From the NCBI GenBank assembly GCA_964035575.1, contig OZ037845.1, positions 806,001 to 870,000 on the forward strand: a DNA stretch of 64,000 nucleotides, in the 5' to 3' direction. A model generated the notes under the pieces. It did no database searches. It was not told the DNA's origin and worked only from the letters and a program-made list of their open reading frames with translations. This document shows, piece after piece, positions 30,875 through 40,798 of the stretch; positions within the stretch are counted from its first letter, which is position 1, and the number at the start of each line of letters is the position of its first letter. Position numbers and translations under genes: made by a program. The DNA comes from Rhynchopus sp. YZ270_cl-10 (taxonomy: Eukaryota > Euglenozoa > Diplonemea > Diplonemida > Diplonemidae).

Positions 30875-31570
30875 CTAGCAAGAAATTGAGTTTGGTGTTG
30901 AGTAGTGTGCAGGCTCGCGTTGGAGACCGAGGGTGTTGTGGATGTCTTGTTCGCTGGCACAGCCGCCACAGACGAGGGTGAGGAGACGGTCTGCAGCTTT
31001 TTTGCGTCGTATGCGTTCCTTTGCGGCCTTCGCTTCTCCACGTTTGAGCTTTACCAGGGTGCCGGAATTTCTGTTTTTATGCGTTGCTGCGGCTCTTGCT
31101 TCAGGCTCTGTTGGTTCTGCAACTCTCGCTTCTTTTGCGGCTTTGAGAGTATGTATTTCCGCCTCAAGACGTTCGACTGCCGCAGCAAGGAGTGCATCGC
31201 TCATCTGTCTCCGCATCTCTGCGTTGTTTTCACAGAGCGTCCGGAACGTTGCCTGCGTTGTGCCGAGGTCTTCTGCTGTTTGTTGCATCTGGCGGCTAAA
31301 CACCGCTTCTTGATCTGGACACGCCGGTTGTGGTGTCCCCTGATCCGGCCAGTATACTCGGTTCTTCCCAAAGTCCTTTGCCTTAAATGCCCCGTCCGCT
31401 ACCCCCTTCTCCAGAATCCGTGCTGCCTGTACTTTCTTCACCTTCCCCGCAGTGTTGTCTTGAACAAGCTGTGCATTAAAAGGTCGATTCTCCCGCCTCA
31501 TCAGTGCAAAGACCATCTCCGTCGCGTCTTCTTCAGTGATTTTTGCTTTGGTTGTGACGGCTGGGGGCAT
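30875..31570 (-). CDS. HOP2: HOP2/PSMC3IP homologous-pairing protein
   Basis: A 231-aa protein from the ATG at 31570, close to the usual length of about 215-225. An N-terminal winged helix (about 12-77) reads MVFALMRRENRPFNAQLVQD, then KVQAARILEKGVADGAF and FGKNRVYWPDQ, matching the HOP2 pattern of YLxxxNRPYS...ALxxLxxxGxI...GKQKIYxxxQ. A heptad-type coiled coil follows (about 90-155). The C-terminus has RIRRKKAADRLLTLVCGGC, then DIHNTLGL, corresponding to the end of HOP2 (KRKxxDxxD...xxxGI). HOP2 works with MND1 to help DMC1/RAD51 in strand invasion during meiosis, in the nucleus. Its presence argues for meiosis in this organism. Single exon; the frame opens upstream but without family match. 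Confidence 0.85.
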   Translation of the reverse strand: MPPAVTTKAKITEEDATEMVFALMRRENRPFNAQLVQDNTAGKVKKVQAARILEKGVADGAFKAKDFGKNRVYWPDQGTPQPACPDQEAVFSRQMQQTAEDLGTTQATFRTLCENNAEMRRQMSDALLAAAVERLEAEIHTLKAAKEARVAEPTEPEARAAATHKNRNSGTLVKLKRGEAKAAKERIRRKKAADRLLTLVCGGCASEQDIHNTLGLQREPAHYSTPNSISC

Positions 31571-31771
31571 TGTGTATAGTGTATAGTGTATAAGCTGGGT
31601 GTCGAGGGGTTTGAGTGAACGAAACATATTGATGTGGGTTCGAAGCCCGAAGGGAAGTGTCGAAACACAATTTGGGGAGGGAATCATTTGGTTCTATCCG
31701 TACTATCCTTATCCTTTTTTTTTTTGCCTGAAGTCAGTTTTTTTTTTAACGTTCAAGGTCAGAGGGGACAT

Positions 31772-32290
31772 TCACATATCTCTCAAATGCGGGCAGAGAT
31801 AGTAGGCAATACCGTTTGTGACACCCCTGAAGCCCCACTTCCACCACCTGATAACCTCTACAGGCACGTCGTTGCCCATTACTTTGCACATTTCGACGAC
31901 GATGTTGTGGCAGTCCCCGATTTCTGATGTCCTCACTGCAATGACACAAGAGGCGTACAAAAGACAGCCCACCGAGGTAAAGAAGAGTGTGACCACAGCA
32001 TATGCTCTGATAAACGCGAGGAAGCCAAACAGAGGCCCGTACTCAGCCCGCATAGCGCTCACGTAACGTCGTCTCTCTTCTTCCTTTTCCACGCCATCAG
32101 GTTTCTCCACCGTGATGGGTGCACTATCGACCTGCCCCCTAGACAGCCGTGCATACTCACGCTTCGCACGTCGCACTAATTGTTCTTCAGTCAACCGCGG
32201 CTTGGCCACTTGCTTTGATTTACTTGAACAATACCTTCGTGTCGCATTAACCGCAAGGTTCGGTTTACTCAAACACAAACGAAGAAACAT
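31772..32290 (-). CDS. Small mitochondrial-type membrane protein, possibly DUF1279/FAM210-like
   Basis: A 172-aa protein from the ATG at 32290. The N-terminus is basic and Ser/Arg rich (MFLRLCLSKPNLAVNATRRY, then CSSKSK), typical of a mitochondrial presequence with a cleavage point near RRY-C. Residues about 85-125 contain AEYGPLFGFLAF followed by a long hydrophobic segment (VVTLFFTSVGCLLYASCVI). The YG-x5-Y/F start before a membrane helix recalls DUF1279 proteins, but the resemblance is weak. The C-terminus is Trp/Cys containing (RWWKWGFRG). A single-pass inner-membrane protein is the most that can be said. Confidence 0.6.
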   Translation of the reverse strand: MFLRLCLSKPNLAVNATRRYCSSKSKQVAKPRLTEEQLVRRAKREYARLSRGQVDSAPITVEKPDGVEKEEERRRYVSAMRAEYGPLFGFLAFIRAYAVVTLFFTSVGCLLYASCVIAVRTSEIGDCHNIVVEMCKVMGNDVPVEVIRWWKWGFRGVTNGIAYYLCPHLRDM

Positions 32291-33324
32291 TATTAATATA
32301 CACCTAGCCCTGTGATAGAGTGGTTGGGTGTGTTATGAAGTGTAGTGAAGTGGTTGTGTTCAAAAGAGGAGAGCAGCAACAATCAGACCTGTTGAGTTTG
32401 ACATAATTTTTCAAGCCCCACCGAGGGTGCCGTGACTTTGTTGGCCACCTCTGGCCGAATGGTTGTGTTTTGTGCATCATGTTGCTGTGTGGAGACGGAA
32501 GTGTGCTCAGCAAGATATGTTAAGGTAGAAAGGTTTTGGTTTCAACAGCCGATGCTTCAATCCAAATGCCAAGTTTATCATCATCGGGTGGAGAAAGGAG
32601 TGTGCTGTGCTGTGCTGTGCACAACAACATGTGGTGGAGAGAGGAGCATCTGCGCCCACCTAGACTAGGGATAGAGCGCACATTACAGCACCTTCCCTGT
32701 GCGGGCGGCGGTTCAACTTCACAGCAAGAGACAGCAAGCAGTCGTAGTCAGATGGCTGATCCTGCACTTTGAGACTCATAATCTATGTCAACACAGGACA
32801 CGCCTTGCTGGGGCGTGCCTTCAGGAGTCATTTAAGGTCATCATGAACGTGTGGTGTGTGGAGTGTGGTGTGTGGTTGTTTGCTTTGGTGTTGTGTCAGC
32901 AGTCAGGTGAGGTTGGAATGTATCCACAGCGTTGCTTCGGCTTGGCTAGGGCGGTTCCAGGATTTCATCATGCACAACAGAGGAGGGGTGGAAAGGTGGT
33001 GAACAGAAGTGTTTCAGACAAAGCGGTTAAAGTATGTGCTCATGGTCGAGACTCACATTGGTGCCAGCACTGACAATTAAAAGGTTTTCATCATGCTTTC
33101 GTGTCAACGTGTTTCGAGGCAGAAGAGAGATCAGAGGTGTCCTAAGGTATTGTAAAGCCTATTCGGGCATCGCTCGTGGAGCTCCGACTGGGGCGGCATA
33201 TCAGTGGTTTTCATCACTTCCGAAGCTGCAGTTGTGTGTTGCATCGTGATGTGGTGTGGTGTGTGAATGTGCACAGGTTGCATTGCGGAGACAAACTGCA
33301 CAGCAGGGGGCTGCACGGATGGGA
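32291..33324. other. Spacer leading into duplication copy 2
   Basis: No gene is seen. From 32731 it copies the flank at 9747-10128 (also 38904-39287), including the 90-bp module at 33018, then the 135-bp GST-associated module (33108-33240), although no sigma-like GST is here. Confidence 0.7.
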
Positions 33325-33627
33325 TGCTGTGAAGAATACAAGAAATCGTCATGTCTTTATTTTATCAATTGTTTTGCACATTATTTTCTGGTTGGTTCGG
33401 GCGTGCCATTTTCATTGGTATGTTGCAGAGAAAGGCAAAGCTCACAGAAAAGCGAGCAACTGCACAGTCGCTGTTGACACACACGACAGACATGCCCGGT
33501 CACCACCTTGTGCAGAAACCACAAACCATGTCGAGGTTAGCAGGGTGGGGAGAGGGGAAACGTGACAGCACTTCATATTGGGTGCCACATCACGTTACCT
33601 CCATTCCGTTCCCACTGCTGATCCTCG

Positions 33628-33726
33628 AAACAAACAAACAAACAAACAAACAAACAAACAAACAAACAAACAAACAAACAAACAAACAAACAAACAAACA
33701 AACAAACAAACAAACAAACAAACAAA
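33628..33726. repeat. Expanded (AAAC)n microsatellite
   Basis: About 99 bp of pure AAAC, roughly 25 units, against about 27 imperfect bp in the other duplicate. Confidence 0.95.
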
Positions 33727-33978
33727 GACGAACGGACCACACTTGGACTTGGGGCCACACACGTCTGATCAAAAGAGTTGAAGAAAAAAAGTGAAAACAG
33801 AGACAAAAGTGGAGTTAGGGCGGAGATAGAAACGAGAGAAAAATCCCAACAAACAGCGTTGGGATGTTTTCTTGAAAAGAGAGCAGCGTGGGATAATGAA
33901 ATCCCAAAAAAGACAAGAAAAAGAGAAATAATGAGAAAAATGAAGTGAAATTCCAGTCTGAGCACCCTTGTTACCTTC

Positions 33979-34686
33979 CTACTTCTGGGCAGCAGCGGCA
34001 GCAGCAGCAGCCTTCTTGGCCTCAATAGCAGCCTTGATTCCTGCTGCATTCTTCAACCACTCACCAGACTTCTGGAAGTTTGCACTGTAGCCCTCAACAG
34101 ACTTCAACCGCTCAATGTAGGCAAGGATGGACGGGTATCCCTCCAGCAGGTTCTTCCCAATTTTCCCCTGCACAAGGAGGAGCTGGTCCACCTCAGGTGC
34201 GAACAGGAAGTCCGCAATCGAGATGTCGTCCCCAGCCACGAAGTTCTGCTTCGAGAGGAGGGTGTCGTACAGCTGCAGGGTCGGGGTGACCTTCTCGATG
34301 CCTGCCTTGAGCAGGGCGGGGAACTCCTCAGCAGACGCAAAGAAGCAGTGGGTCACAACCTCGCCCGTGATCTTGCGCACTCTGGCCAGGTTCCGTGCCA
34401 CAAACTGCATCACCTTCGCCTGCTGCTTCTTGTCCTTCGGCACAATGGCGTGTCCCTCAGCAAGGTACTGCAGGATCGCAGCACTCTCCTCCAGGAAGAA
34501 GTCGCCCTCCTCGTACGACGGGATCTGGCCGGCAGGGAACTTCGCAACGTAGTCGGGGTGCTTCTGCTCCCCCTTCAGCATCTCAACCGTGCGCAGCTCA
34601 ACATCAGACTTCGCGTAGGCAGCAAACCACGAAACAGAGCGGCAAGGCTGCGAGAAGTCGTGCGAGTTCAGGATTCCGGTCGGCAT
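33979..34686 (-). CDS. Glutathione S-transferase, theta-like, copy 2
   Basis: A 235-aa protein with the ATG at 34686, identical in sequence to the one at 4278-4985, including SQPCRSV with the putative catalytic Ser near residue 12, the EESAAIL glutathione-binding turn and the Ala/Lys-rich C-terminus. The flanks are also nearly identical, with single-base differences. The identity shows a very recent duplication or ongoing conversion; both copies look functional. The role is the same as copy 1: glutathione conjugation or peroxide reduction. Confidence 0.9.
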   Translation of the reverse strand: MPTGILNSHDFSQPCRSVSWFAAYAKSDVELRTVEMLKGEQKHPDYVAKFPAGQIPSYEEGDFFLEESAAILQYLAEGHAIVPKDKKQQAKVMQFVARNLARVRKITGEVVTHCFFASAEEFPALLKAGIEKVTPTLQLYDTLLSKQNFVAGDDISIADFLFAPEVDQLLLVQGKIGKNLLEGYPSILAYIERLKSVEGYSANFQKSGEWLKNAAGIKAAIEAKKAAAAAAAAQK

Positions 34687-36243
34687 CTTGTGTGTTTGGT
34701 GTTTTGTTGGTTGTTGTGTGAATGTAATAATATCTGTGTGGTGGTGAATTGAAACTGCACTGCGTGACAGTAATGGAATGGGATGGGAAGGGATGCTGCG
34801 AAGAATATCAAGGAATGAGAGAGGGAGAAGAAAAACAAGGATGGTTTTGTTCATTTATCAGATCGCGTTCTACGTGCCTTGTGGGGCTCACAGCAATCCC
34901 GGCACTAGAAACGTCCAAAATAATATAACGATGTTGCCGTGCAGACGCCTTCTGGATACAGGCACATGCAAGAAAAGAATGGAACGTTTGAAAGGTGACG
35001 AAAGCCTCTCGTGCTCAGTCACTTTCAATAGACGTGTATCATAAAAAGAAAGAAACAGGTAAAACAAAACAAAAAGAGAAAAAGAAACCACAAAGATGAG
35101 TGTTGCTTGTGCATGCATCTCCATCTTCACATCGAACATGAATGGAACTCACGTTCACACACATTGTCGATAAAGGTAGAAAATAAGATATCCTCTGAAC
35201 CAGGTACAGGATGGGTATCTAAGAAGATACGTATCCGCAACCTGCACCATGTGACTGGTCCACAGAACGTTAGAAAACAGGGTAGAGAAGAAGGGGCAGA
35301 AGGTGTGCAGGGGCACACACCATCAGATCTTGGGAGGAAGCTAAAAGAATGACAACTTGAAACAGGTTATGTGCCCAGGATGTGCACACTTTTCTATCAT
35401 CAAGAAATCAGGGAAAATGGGAAATGGGAAATGGGGAGCAAACCAAAAAGGGGTGCTGGGATATTTGCGAAAGAGAGCAGAGAGAAGCGTGCCGCCATCC
35501 AGTGTGTCTCGTGGACATATAATGTCGGCGTACTTCTCAAGCAGCTCTTCGCAAAAACGTGACTCCTCCGCATAAGCTCAGGGCTCGTGTTGCTGTAGTA
35601 CTCTTTGCAGTGACGGGGCAGCATGCACATTGAGACATCCAGCAGCATCTCAGAAGGCATACAAGACCACAGTCAATTGCAACTAGCACAAACCAATACG
35701 CACTCTGCTCAGTGTGTTGTGACACATCCGACTCAGAGAGATGTGCAATACTGACACACAAGAAAAAAGAGATGTGCACGAAGGAAGCCACTCAACTGGT
35801 TAACATTGCAAACCAGTTGACCCATAAATAATAATAGTATTCTTTCAAAAAAGCAATAGAAACAGGTGAGGGAACACAAAAGTAATTCTCAAAGCCTTGT
35901 GTGCAGAATGCAGCACAGGGTTTGAAATCAAAAAAGAAAAGTTGAAAGTGCAAACACATCACCGTTCATCGTCGGACGGAAGCACTGACAATAAGCAAAA
36001 TAAACCCTCAATCCCGTGTACCCTGCAAATAGGCAAGGTGTGACAAAAAGTAAAACAGACGATGTGCACAAGGCGACAACGTCGAAGTAGAGAAACTGAT
36101 AAAAGTTGTACGATGCCGAGGCTGATGTTCTTAGTCAGAGCCACAAAACAAACAAGAAAACTTCAAATCGAAAATGTGACGACAACATTCACATCCCCCC
36201 ATTCACCGAATGCACCAGCATCATCCTTTCACGACGAAAACGC
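34687..36243. other. Spacer, duplicate of 4986-6510
   Basis: No gene is seen. hp-A lies at 34990-35026 and hp-C at about 35938-35990. Around 35725-35765 it has 36 bp more than copy 1, including a second GAGATGTGCA half-site. Confidence 0.65.
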
Positions 36244-38535
36244 CTAGAGGCATGGCAGCGAGTCGAGACACGCAATCTTGGTGCATCCGAGAGCTCCGTC
36301 GTTGCAGGAGCAAGTGTTGCAGTCGTTCGTTCCCTCACCCTTTCCAGTCCATCCGTCAGCAACAACAGTTCCGCACTGAAGCTCACAAGACTTCTTTGTT
36401 GGGCAAGGCAGGTCAGGGCATGCAATCAGAGTGCAGATGAGGTGTCCGCTCTCAGTGCAGCTGCACGTGTTGCAAGCGTTGTCACCCTCGTCGTTTCCAC
36501 CCCATCCGACAGGGACAACAGTGCCACATCCAAGAGTGCAGGTGGTGGGCTCAGGCTTCGGGCACTCCTTGCTGTTGGGGCAGCCCATCTTTGTGCACGC
36601 AAGACCGCCATCTCTGCAGGAGCAGGTGTTGCAGTCGTTGGTTCCCTCACCCTTACCAGTCCACCCGTCAGCAACTACAGTTCCGCACTGAAGCTCACAA
36701 GACTTCTTTGTTGGGCAAGGCAGGTCAGGGCACGCAATCAGAGTGCAGCGAAGGAGACCACTTTCCATGCAGCCACATGTGTTGCAAGCGTTGTCACCCT
36801 CGTCGTTTCCACTCCATCCGACAGGGACAACAGTGCCACATCCAAGAGTGCAGGTGGTGGGCTCAGGCTTCGGGCACTCCTTGCTGTTGGGGCAACCCAT
36901 CTTTGTGCACGCAAGACCGCCATCTCTGCAGGAGCAAGTGTTGCAGTCGTTCGTGCCTTCGTCCTTCCCAGTCCATCCGTCAGCAACAACAGTTCCGCAC
37001 TGAAGCTCACAGGACTTCTTTGCTGGGCAAGGCAGGTCAGGGCATGCAATCAGAGTGCAGATGAGGTGTCCACTCTCAGTGCAGCTGCACGTGTTGCAAG
37101 CATTGTCACCCTCGTCGTTTCCACTCCATCCGACAGGGACAACAGTGCCACATCCAAGAGTGCAGGTGGTGGGCTCAGGCTTCGGGCACTCCTTCCTCTC
37201 GAAACATTCCATCTTTGTGCAGGCAAGACCACCATCGTGGCAGGCGCAAGTCCTGCAGTGGTTCGGGCCCACGTCCTTTCCAGTCCACCCGTCGGCAACA
37301 ACAGTTCCGCACTGAAGCTCGCAGGACTTCTTTGTTGGGCAAGGCAGGTCAGGGCATGCAATCAGAGTGCAGATGAGGTGTCCACTCTCAGTGCAGCTGC
37401 ACGTGTTGCAGGCGTTGTCACCCTCGTCGTTTCCACTCCATCCGACAGGGACAACAGTGCCACACCCAAGAGTGCAGGTGGTGGGCTCAGGCTTCGGGCA
37501 CTCCTTGCTGTTGGGGCAGCCCATCTTTGTGCATGCAAGACCGCCATCTCTGCAGGAGCAAGTGTTGCAGTCGTTTGTTCCCTCACCCTTTCCAGTCCAC
37601 CCGTCGGCAACAACAGTTCCGCACTGAAGCTCACAAGACTTCTTTGTTGGGCAAGGCAGGTCAGGGCATGCAATCAGAGTGCAGCGAAGGAGACCACTCT
37701 CCATGCAGCCACATGTGTTGCAGGCGTTGTCACCCTCGTCGTTTCCACTCCATCCGACAGGGACAACAGTGCCACATCCAAGAGTGCAGGTGGTGGGCTC
37801 AGGCTTCGGGCACTCCTTCCTCTCGAAACATTCCATCTTTGTGCAGGCAAGACCTCCATCATGGCAGGAGCAAGTCCTGCAGTGGTTCGGGCCCACGTCC
37901 TTTCCAGACCATCCGTCAGCAACAACAGTTCCGCACTGAAGCTCACAGGACTTCTTTGCTGGGCAAGGCAGGTCAGGGCACGCAATCAGAGTGCAGATGA
38001 GGTGTCCACTCTCAGTGCAGCTGCAGGTGTTGCAAGCATTGTCACCCTCGTCGTTTCCACTCCATCCGACAGGGACAACAGTGCCACATCCAAGAGTGCA
38101 GGTGGTGGGCTCAGGCTTCGGGCACTCCTTGCTGTTGGGGCAGCCCATCTTTGTGCACGCAAGACCTCCGTTGATGCAGTTGCACATGTTGCAGTCGTTG
38201 GTTCCCTCGTCGTTGCCCATCCATCCGTTTGCAACAACAGTTCCGCACTGCAGAGTGCATGTCTCCTGCTTGGGTTGGACACACAGCGGTGTGTGGTACG
38301 TACCATCGCCCTCACACAAAAGGTGGTCTTGACAGTGCTGGGCACTGCATGGACGTGCACCGCCACAGGTCTCACCCTCTGCACGCTTCGGCACACAGAC
38401 AGAGTAGAACGAGAGGCAGTGGCCGTACCATTCAAGCGGACGGCACCACTCGCTTGGTGCGCAGTCGTCGTTGGCCCAGCACTGCTGAGCTGAGACAGCC
38501 GCAACAGCTGTGAGGAGCAGTGTCGTGCGTAGCAT
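36244..38535 (-). CDS. Secreted protein of 13 tandem pacifastin/VWC-like Cys-rich modules, copy 2
   Basis: A 763-aa paralogue of the protein at 6511-9426, from the ATG at 38535, with the same signal peptide (MLRTTLLLTAVAAVSAQQCW) and Cys-rich head. It has one leading module plus six 104-residue pairs, exactly two pairs (208 residues) fewer. The last module ends CTKIACLDSLPCL, as in copy 1. Unit variants appear in a different order, so the arrays have been reshuffled as well as shortened. A protease-inhibitor or matrix role is possible by analogy with pacifastin and VWC repeats but unproven. Long open frames on the opposite strand are by-products of the repeat. Confidence 0.85.
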   Translation of the reverse strand: MLRTTLLLTAVAAVSAQQCWANDDCAPSEWCRPLEWYGHCLSFYSVCVPKRAEGETCGGARPCSAQHCQDHLLCEGDGTYHTPLCVQPKQETCTLQCGTVVANGWMGNDEGTNDCNMCNCINGGLACTKMGCPNSKECPKPEPTTCTLGCGTVVPVGWSGNDEGDNACNTCSCTESGHLICTLIACPDLPCPAKKSCELQCGTVVADGWSGKDVGPNHCRTCSCHDGGLACTKMECFERKECPKPEPTTCTLGCGTVVPVGWSGNDEGDNACNTCGCMESGLLRCTLIACPDLPCPTKKSCELQCGTVVADGWTGKGEGTNDCNTCSCRDGGLACTKMGCPNSKECPKPEPTTCTLGCGTVVPVGWSGNDEGDNACNTCSCTESGHLICTLIACPDLPCPTKKSCELQCGTVVADGWTGKDVGPNHCRTCACHDGGLACTKMECFERKECPKPEPTTCTLGCGTVVPVGWSGNDEGDNACNTCSCTESGHLICTLIACPDLPCPAKKSCELQCGTVVADGWTGKDEGTNDCNTCSCRDGGLACTKMGCPNSKECPKPEPTTCTLGCGTVVPVGWSGNDEGDNACNTCGCMESGLLRCTLIACPDLPCPTKKSCELQCGTVVADGWTGKGEGTNDCNTCSCRDGGLACTKMGCPNSKECPKPEPTTCTLGCGTVVPVGWGGNDEGDNACNTCSCTESGHLICTLIACPDLPCPTKKSCELQCGTVVADGWTGKGEGTNDCNTCSCNDGALGCTKIACLDSLPCL

Positions 38536-39843
38536 TGGAGCAAGGTATGTGTTTGTATCAAAAGAGTATCTGTGGGGTGACGTGGCTGAGGTGCTGGGAG
38601 GAATATTAGAGTGATACATCATGTGTGAAGTGTGGCGAAACAAAAGATACAGAGGGAAGGTGTTGTAACCCCGTTGCAATGGTGCTCTCTGTCGCCCAAG
38701 CTGCAGTTGTGTGTTGCACGTTGCAGAAGAAAGTGAAGTTGATGGTGCAAACGCCTCTGGGACGCAGGCACTGACACTCTGAGGGTAATCGAACCCCGGA
38801 GTGTTGCACTTGGGAGTTGCTCACAGGGAAACTGTAAGCAGACACACAGTCACAAGAAGAAGAAAGGTGTCGCCAGACACACTGTAGATAATTGGATAAA
38901 ATAGCAAGAGACCGCAAGCAGTCGTAGTCAGATGGCTGATCCTGCACTTTGAGACTCATAATCTATGTCAACACAGGACACGCCTTGCTGGGGCGTGCCT
39001 TCAGGAGTCATTTAAGGTCATCATGAACGTGTGGTGTGTGGAGTGTGGTGTGTGGTTGTTTGCTTTGGTGTTGTGTCAGCAGTCAGGTGAGGTTGGAATG
39101 TATCCACAGCGTTGTTTCGGCTTGGCTAGGGCGGTTCCAGGATTTCATCATGCACAACAGAGGAGGGGTGGAAAGGTGGGGAACAGAAGTGTTTCAGACA
39201 AAGCGGTTAAAGTATGTGCTCATGGTCGAGACTCACATTGGTGCCAGCACTGACAATTAAAAGGTTTTCATCATGCATTCGTGTCAATGTTCAGAAGAGA
39301 AAAGGGGAAGGGGTTGGTGTCGTTTGTTTGTTGGTGTCATCCATGACCTTGAAGATTAAGACACAAGAAGTCAAATGCATCAGAGGAAAGGCAAACATAC
39401 AGAAAAGAAAACGTTGAAACCCAAAAAGAAGTAAGCGGTCGAAGTAAGTTGTGTGTTGCACACACAAAAAGAAAAGCAAACAAAAGTTGTGACCGTGCAG
39501 ACGTCTCGTGGACGTGGAACGGAAAAGGAGAGAAACAAAACGTGGAGAACAAAACTCATGTCTGCAAGAACAACAGGTTCGTTCGTGTGCAACACACAGA
39601 TCACACACAATTGCAACATGAGACGTTCAACAAAACAGACGGGATGGGAACAGAACACAAATGCAAGTGGTTGAAGAACACCCGTTGTGCAGTGCAGCAA
39701 GGGGGTGAAATTGCAAAAGATTGCACCCATGATTCCTCCCAACCCAGTCAAGTCACAAAAACGCAACAAGAAAATCGAAGTAAAGAAAACATGTAAGACA
39801 AATGTGTCAAAGCGAAAGAAAGTCAATGTCATCCCAAAGCAGC
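38536..39843. other. Spacer, duplicate of 9427-10684
   Basis: No gene is seen. It holds the hp-C repeat (38735-38810), the 360-bp module (38904 onward), the 90-bp module (39197-39287) and the GST downstream flank. Confidence 0.65.
38735..38810. repeat. hp-C repeat, long form
   Basis: GAAGTTGATGGTGCAAACGC, CTCTGGGACGCAGGCACTG and ACACTC are followed by AATCGAACCCCGGAGTGTTG. ACACTCy and GGAGTGT can pair. Read on the minus strand, GGTTCGATxA resembles a Pol III B box, so a tRNA-derived origin is possible. The duplicate at 9612-9650 lacks about 34 central bases. Confidence 0.75.
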
Positions 39844-40488
39844 TCATGCCTTCAAAACAGCACGGAGGCCCTCCGCAGACGCGTAGTACTCCTTCACCTT
39901 CGGGTGGTTTGCAACCACAGCCTTGTGTGCAGCAAGGTTCTTGAACGACACCAGTGCGTCCGACGGGACACCGTCAAGGAACCCAGACACAAGGAACTGT
40001 GCATATGTGAAGATCACCAAGTCTGCCACTGTCAGGGAGTCACCCACAGCGTACTTCTTCCCCGCAAGACGCGAGTCCAGGAAGACAAGCCACTTGTGGA
40101 AGTCCCCACCCTCAGCAATGGCAGTCACACGGAAGGCCTTCTTCTCGTCCTCGTCCTTGATCTCAAACGACTTGCGCAGAACTGTGAAGAGCTCATCCGC
40201 GTAGTCAATGATCTCGTCCACACTCAGCGCCGCACGTGCATCCTTGGGGTACAGGTTCCCGAGTTTCGCAACGTAACGCAGGATTGAGCTGTGCTGTCCC
40301 ACCACCTCCCCGTCCACGTACAGAAGCGGCAGCTGCTGTGGGGCCACCTTCGCCTTCAGACCCCCACCCCACGTCGGGAAGTCAATGTGCTCATCCTCAA
40401 GCACAAGGCCACCCACGTGTGCGGCAAGACGGGTCGCCTCAGGCTTCGAGGGGAGGGCGAAGTAGACAAGCTTCAGGGTCGGTGCCAT
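39844..40488 (-). CDS. Glutathione S-transferase, sigma-like, copy 3
   Basis: A 214-aa protein with the ATG at 40488. Tyr9 (LKLVYFALP), QQLPLLYVDG, the altered QHSSIL turn and GDSLTVADLVIFTY are all present. It differs from copies 1 and 2 at a handful of residues (ALPSKP for GVPSKP, YVDG for HVDG, LRAVLKA for LRTVLKA). It is the copy belonging to duplication block 2, with the 135-bp module about 75 bp upstream. The expected activity is cytosolic glutathione conjugation or peroxidase activity. Confidence 0.9.
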   Translation of the reverse strand: MAPTLKLVYFALPSKPEATRLAAHVGGLVLEDEHIDFPTWGGGLKAKVAPQQLPLLYVDGEVVGQHSSILRYVAKLGNLYPKDARAALSVDEIIDYADELFTVLRKSFEIKDEDEKKAFRVTAIAEGGDFHKWLVFLDSRLAGKKYAVGDSLTVADLVIFTYAQFLVSGFLDGVPSDALVSFKNLAAHKAVVANHPKVKEYYASAEGLRAVLKA

Positions 40489-40561
40489 TTTGTGTGGTGA
40501 GGGTGGTGTTGTGTTGAGAATCTGTGTGACATTTGTTGAGGGAAGCCATGGGGGAAGTTAT

Positions 40562-40690
40562 GTGTTTCGCGGCAGAAGAGAGATCAGAGGTGTCCTAAGG
40601 TATTGTAAAGCCTATTCGGGCATCGCTCGTGGAGCTCCGACTGGGGCGGCATGTCAGTGGTTTTCATCACTTCCGAAGCTGCAGTTGTGT
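40562..40690. repeat. 135-bp GST-associated module
   Basis: Upstream of GST copy 3 in the same place as the copy at 11400 is upstream of GST copy 2. The duplicated block ends within or just after it. Confidence 0.8.
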
Positions 40691-40798
40691 GGCCTCGTAC
40701 CATACAGGCGAATGTACACAATCCCCCCCACCCATTCTGTTTACTACTTTGTTCCACACAGAGAGGCTAGAAGGCGACCCAAACCCACCACACCACAC

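Larger units (their letters stand above)
33325..40690. repeat. Segmental duplication, copy 2
   Basis: Collinear with 3711-11536: theta-like GST, secreted Cys-rich gene and sigma-like GST with flanks, same order and strand. The length difference (about 7.37 against 7.83 kb) is explained by two fewer 312-bp units, a longer (AAAC)n tract, an extra 36 bp near 35735 and an intact hp-C repeat at 38735. Confidence 0.9.
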
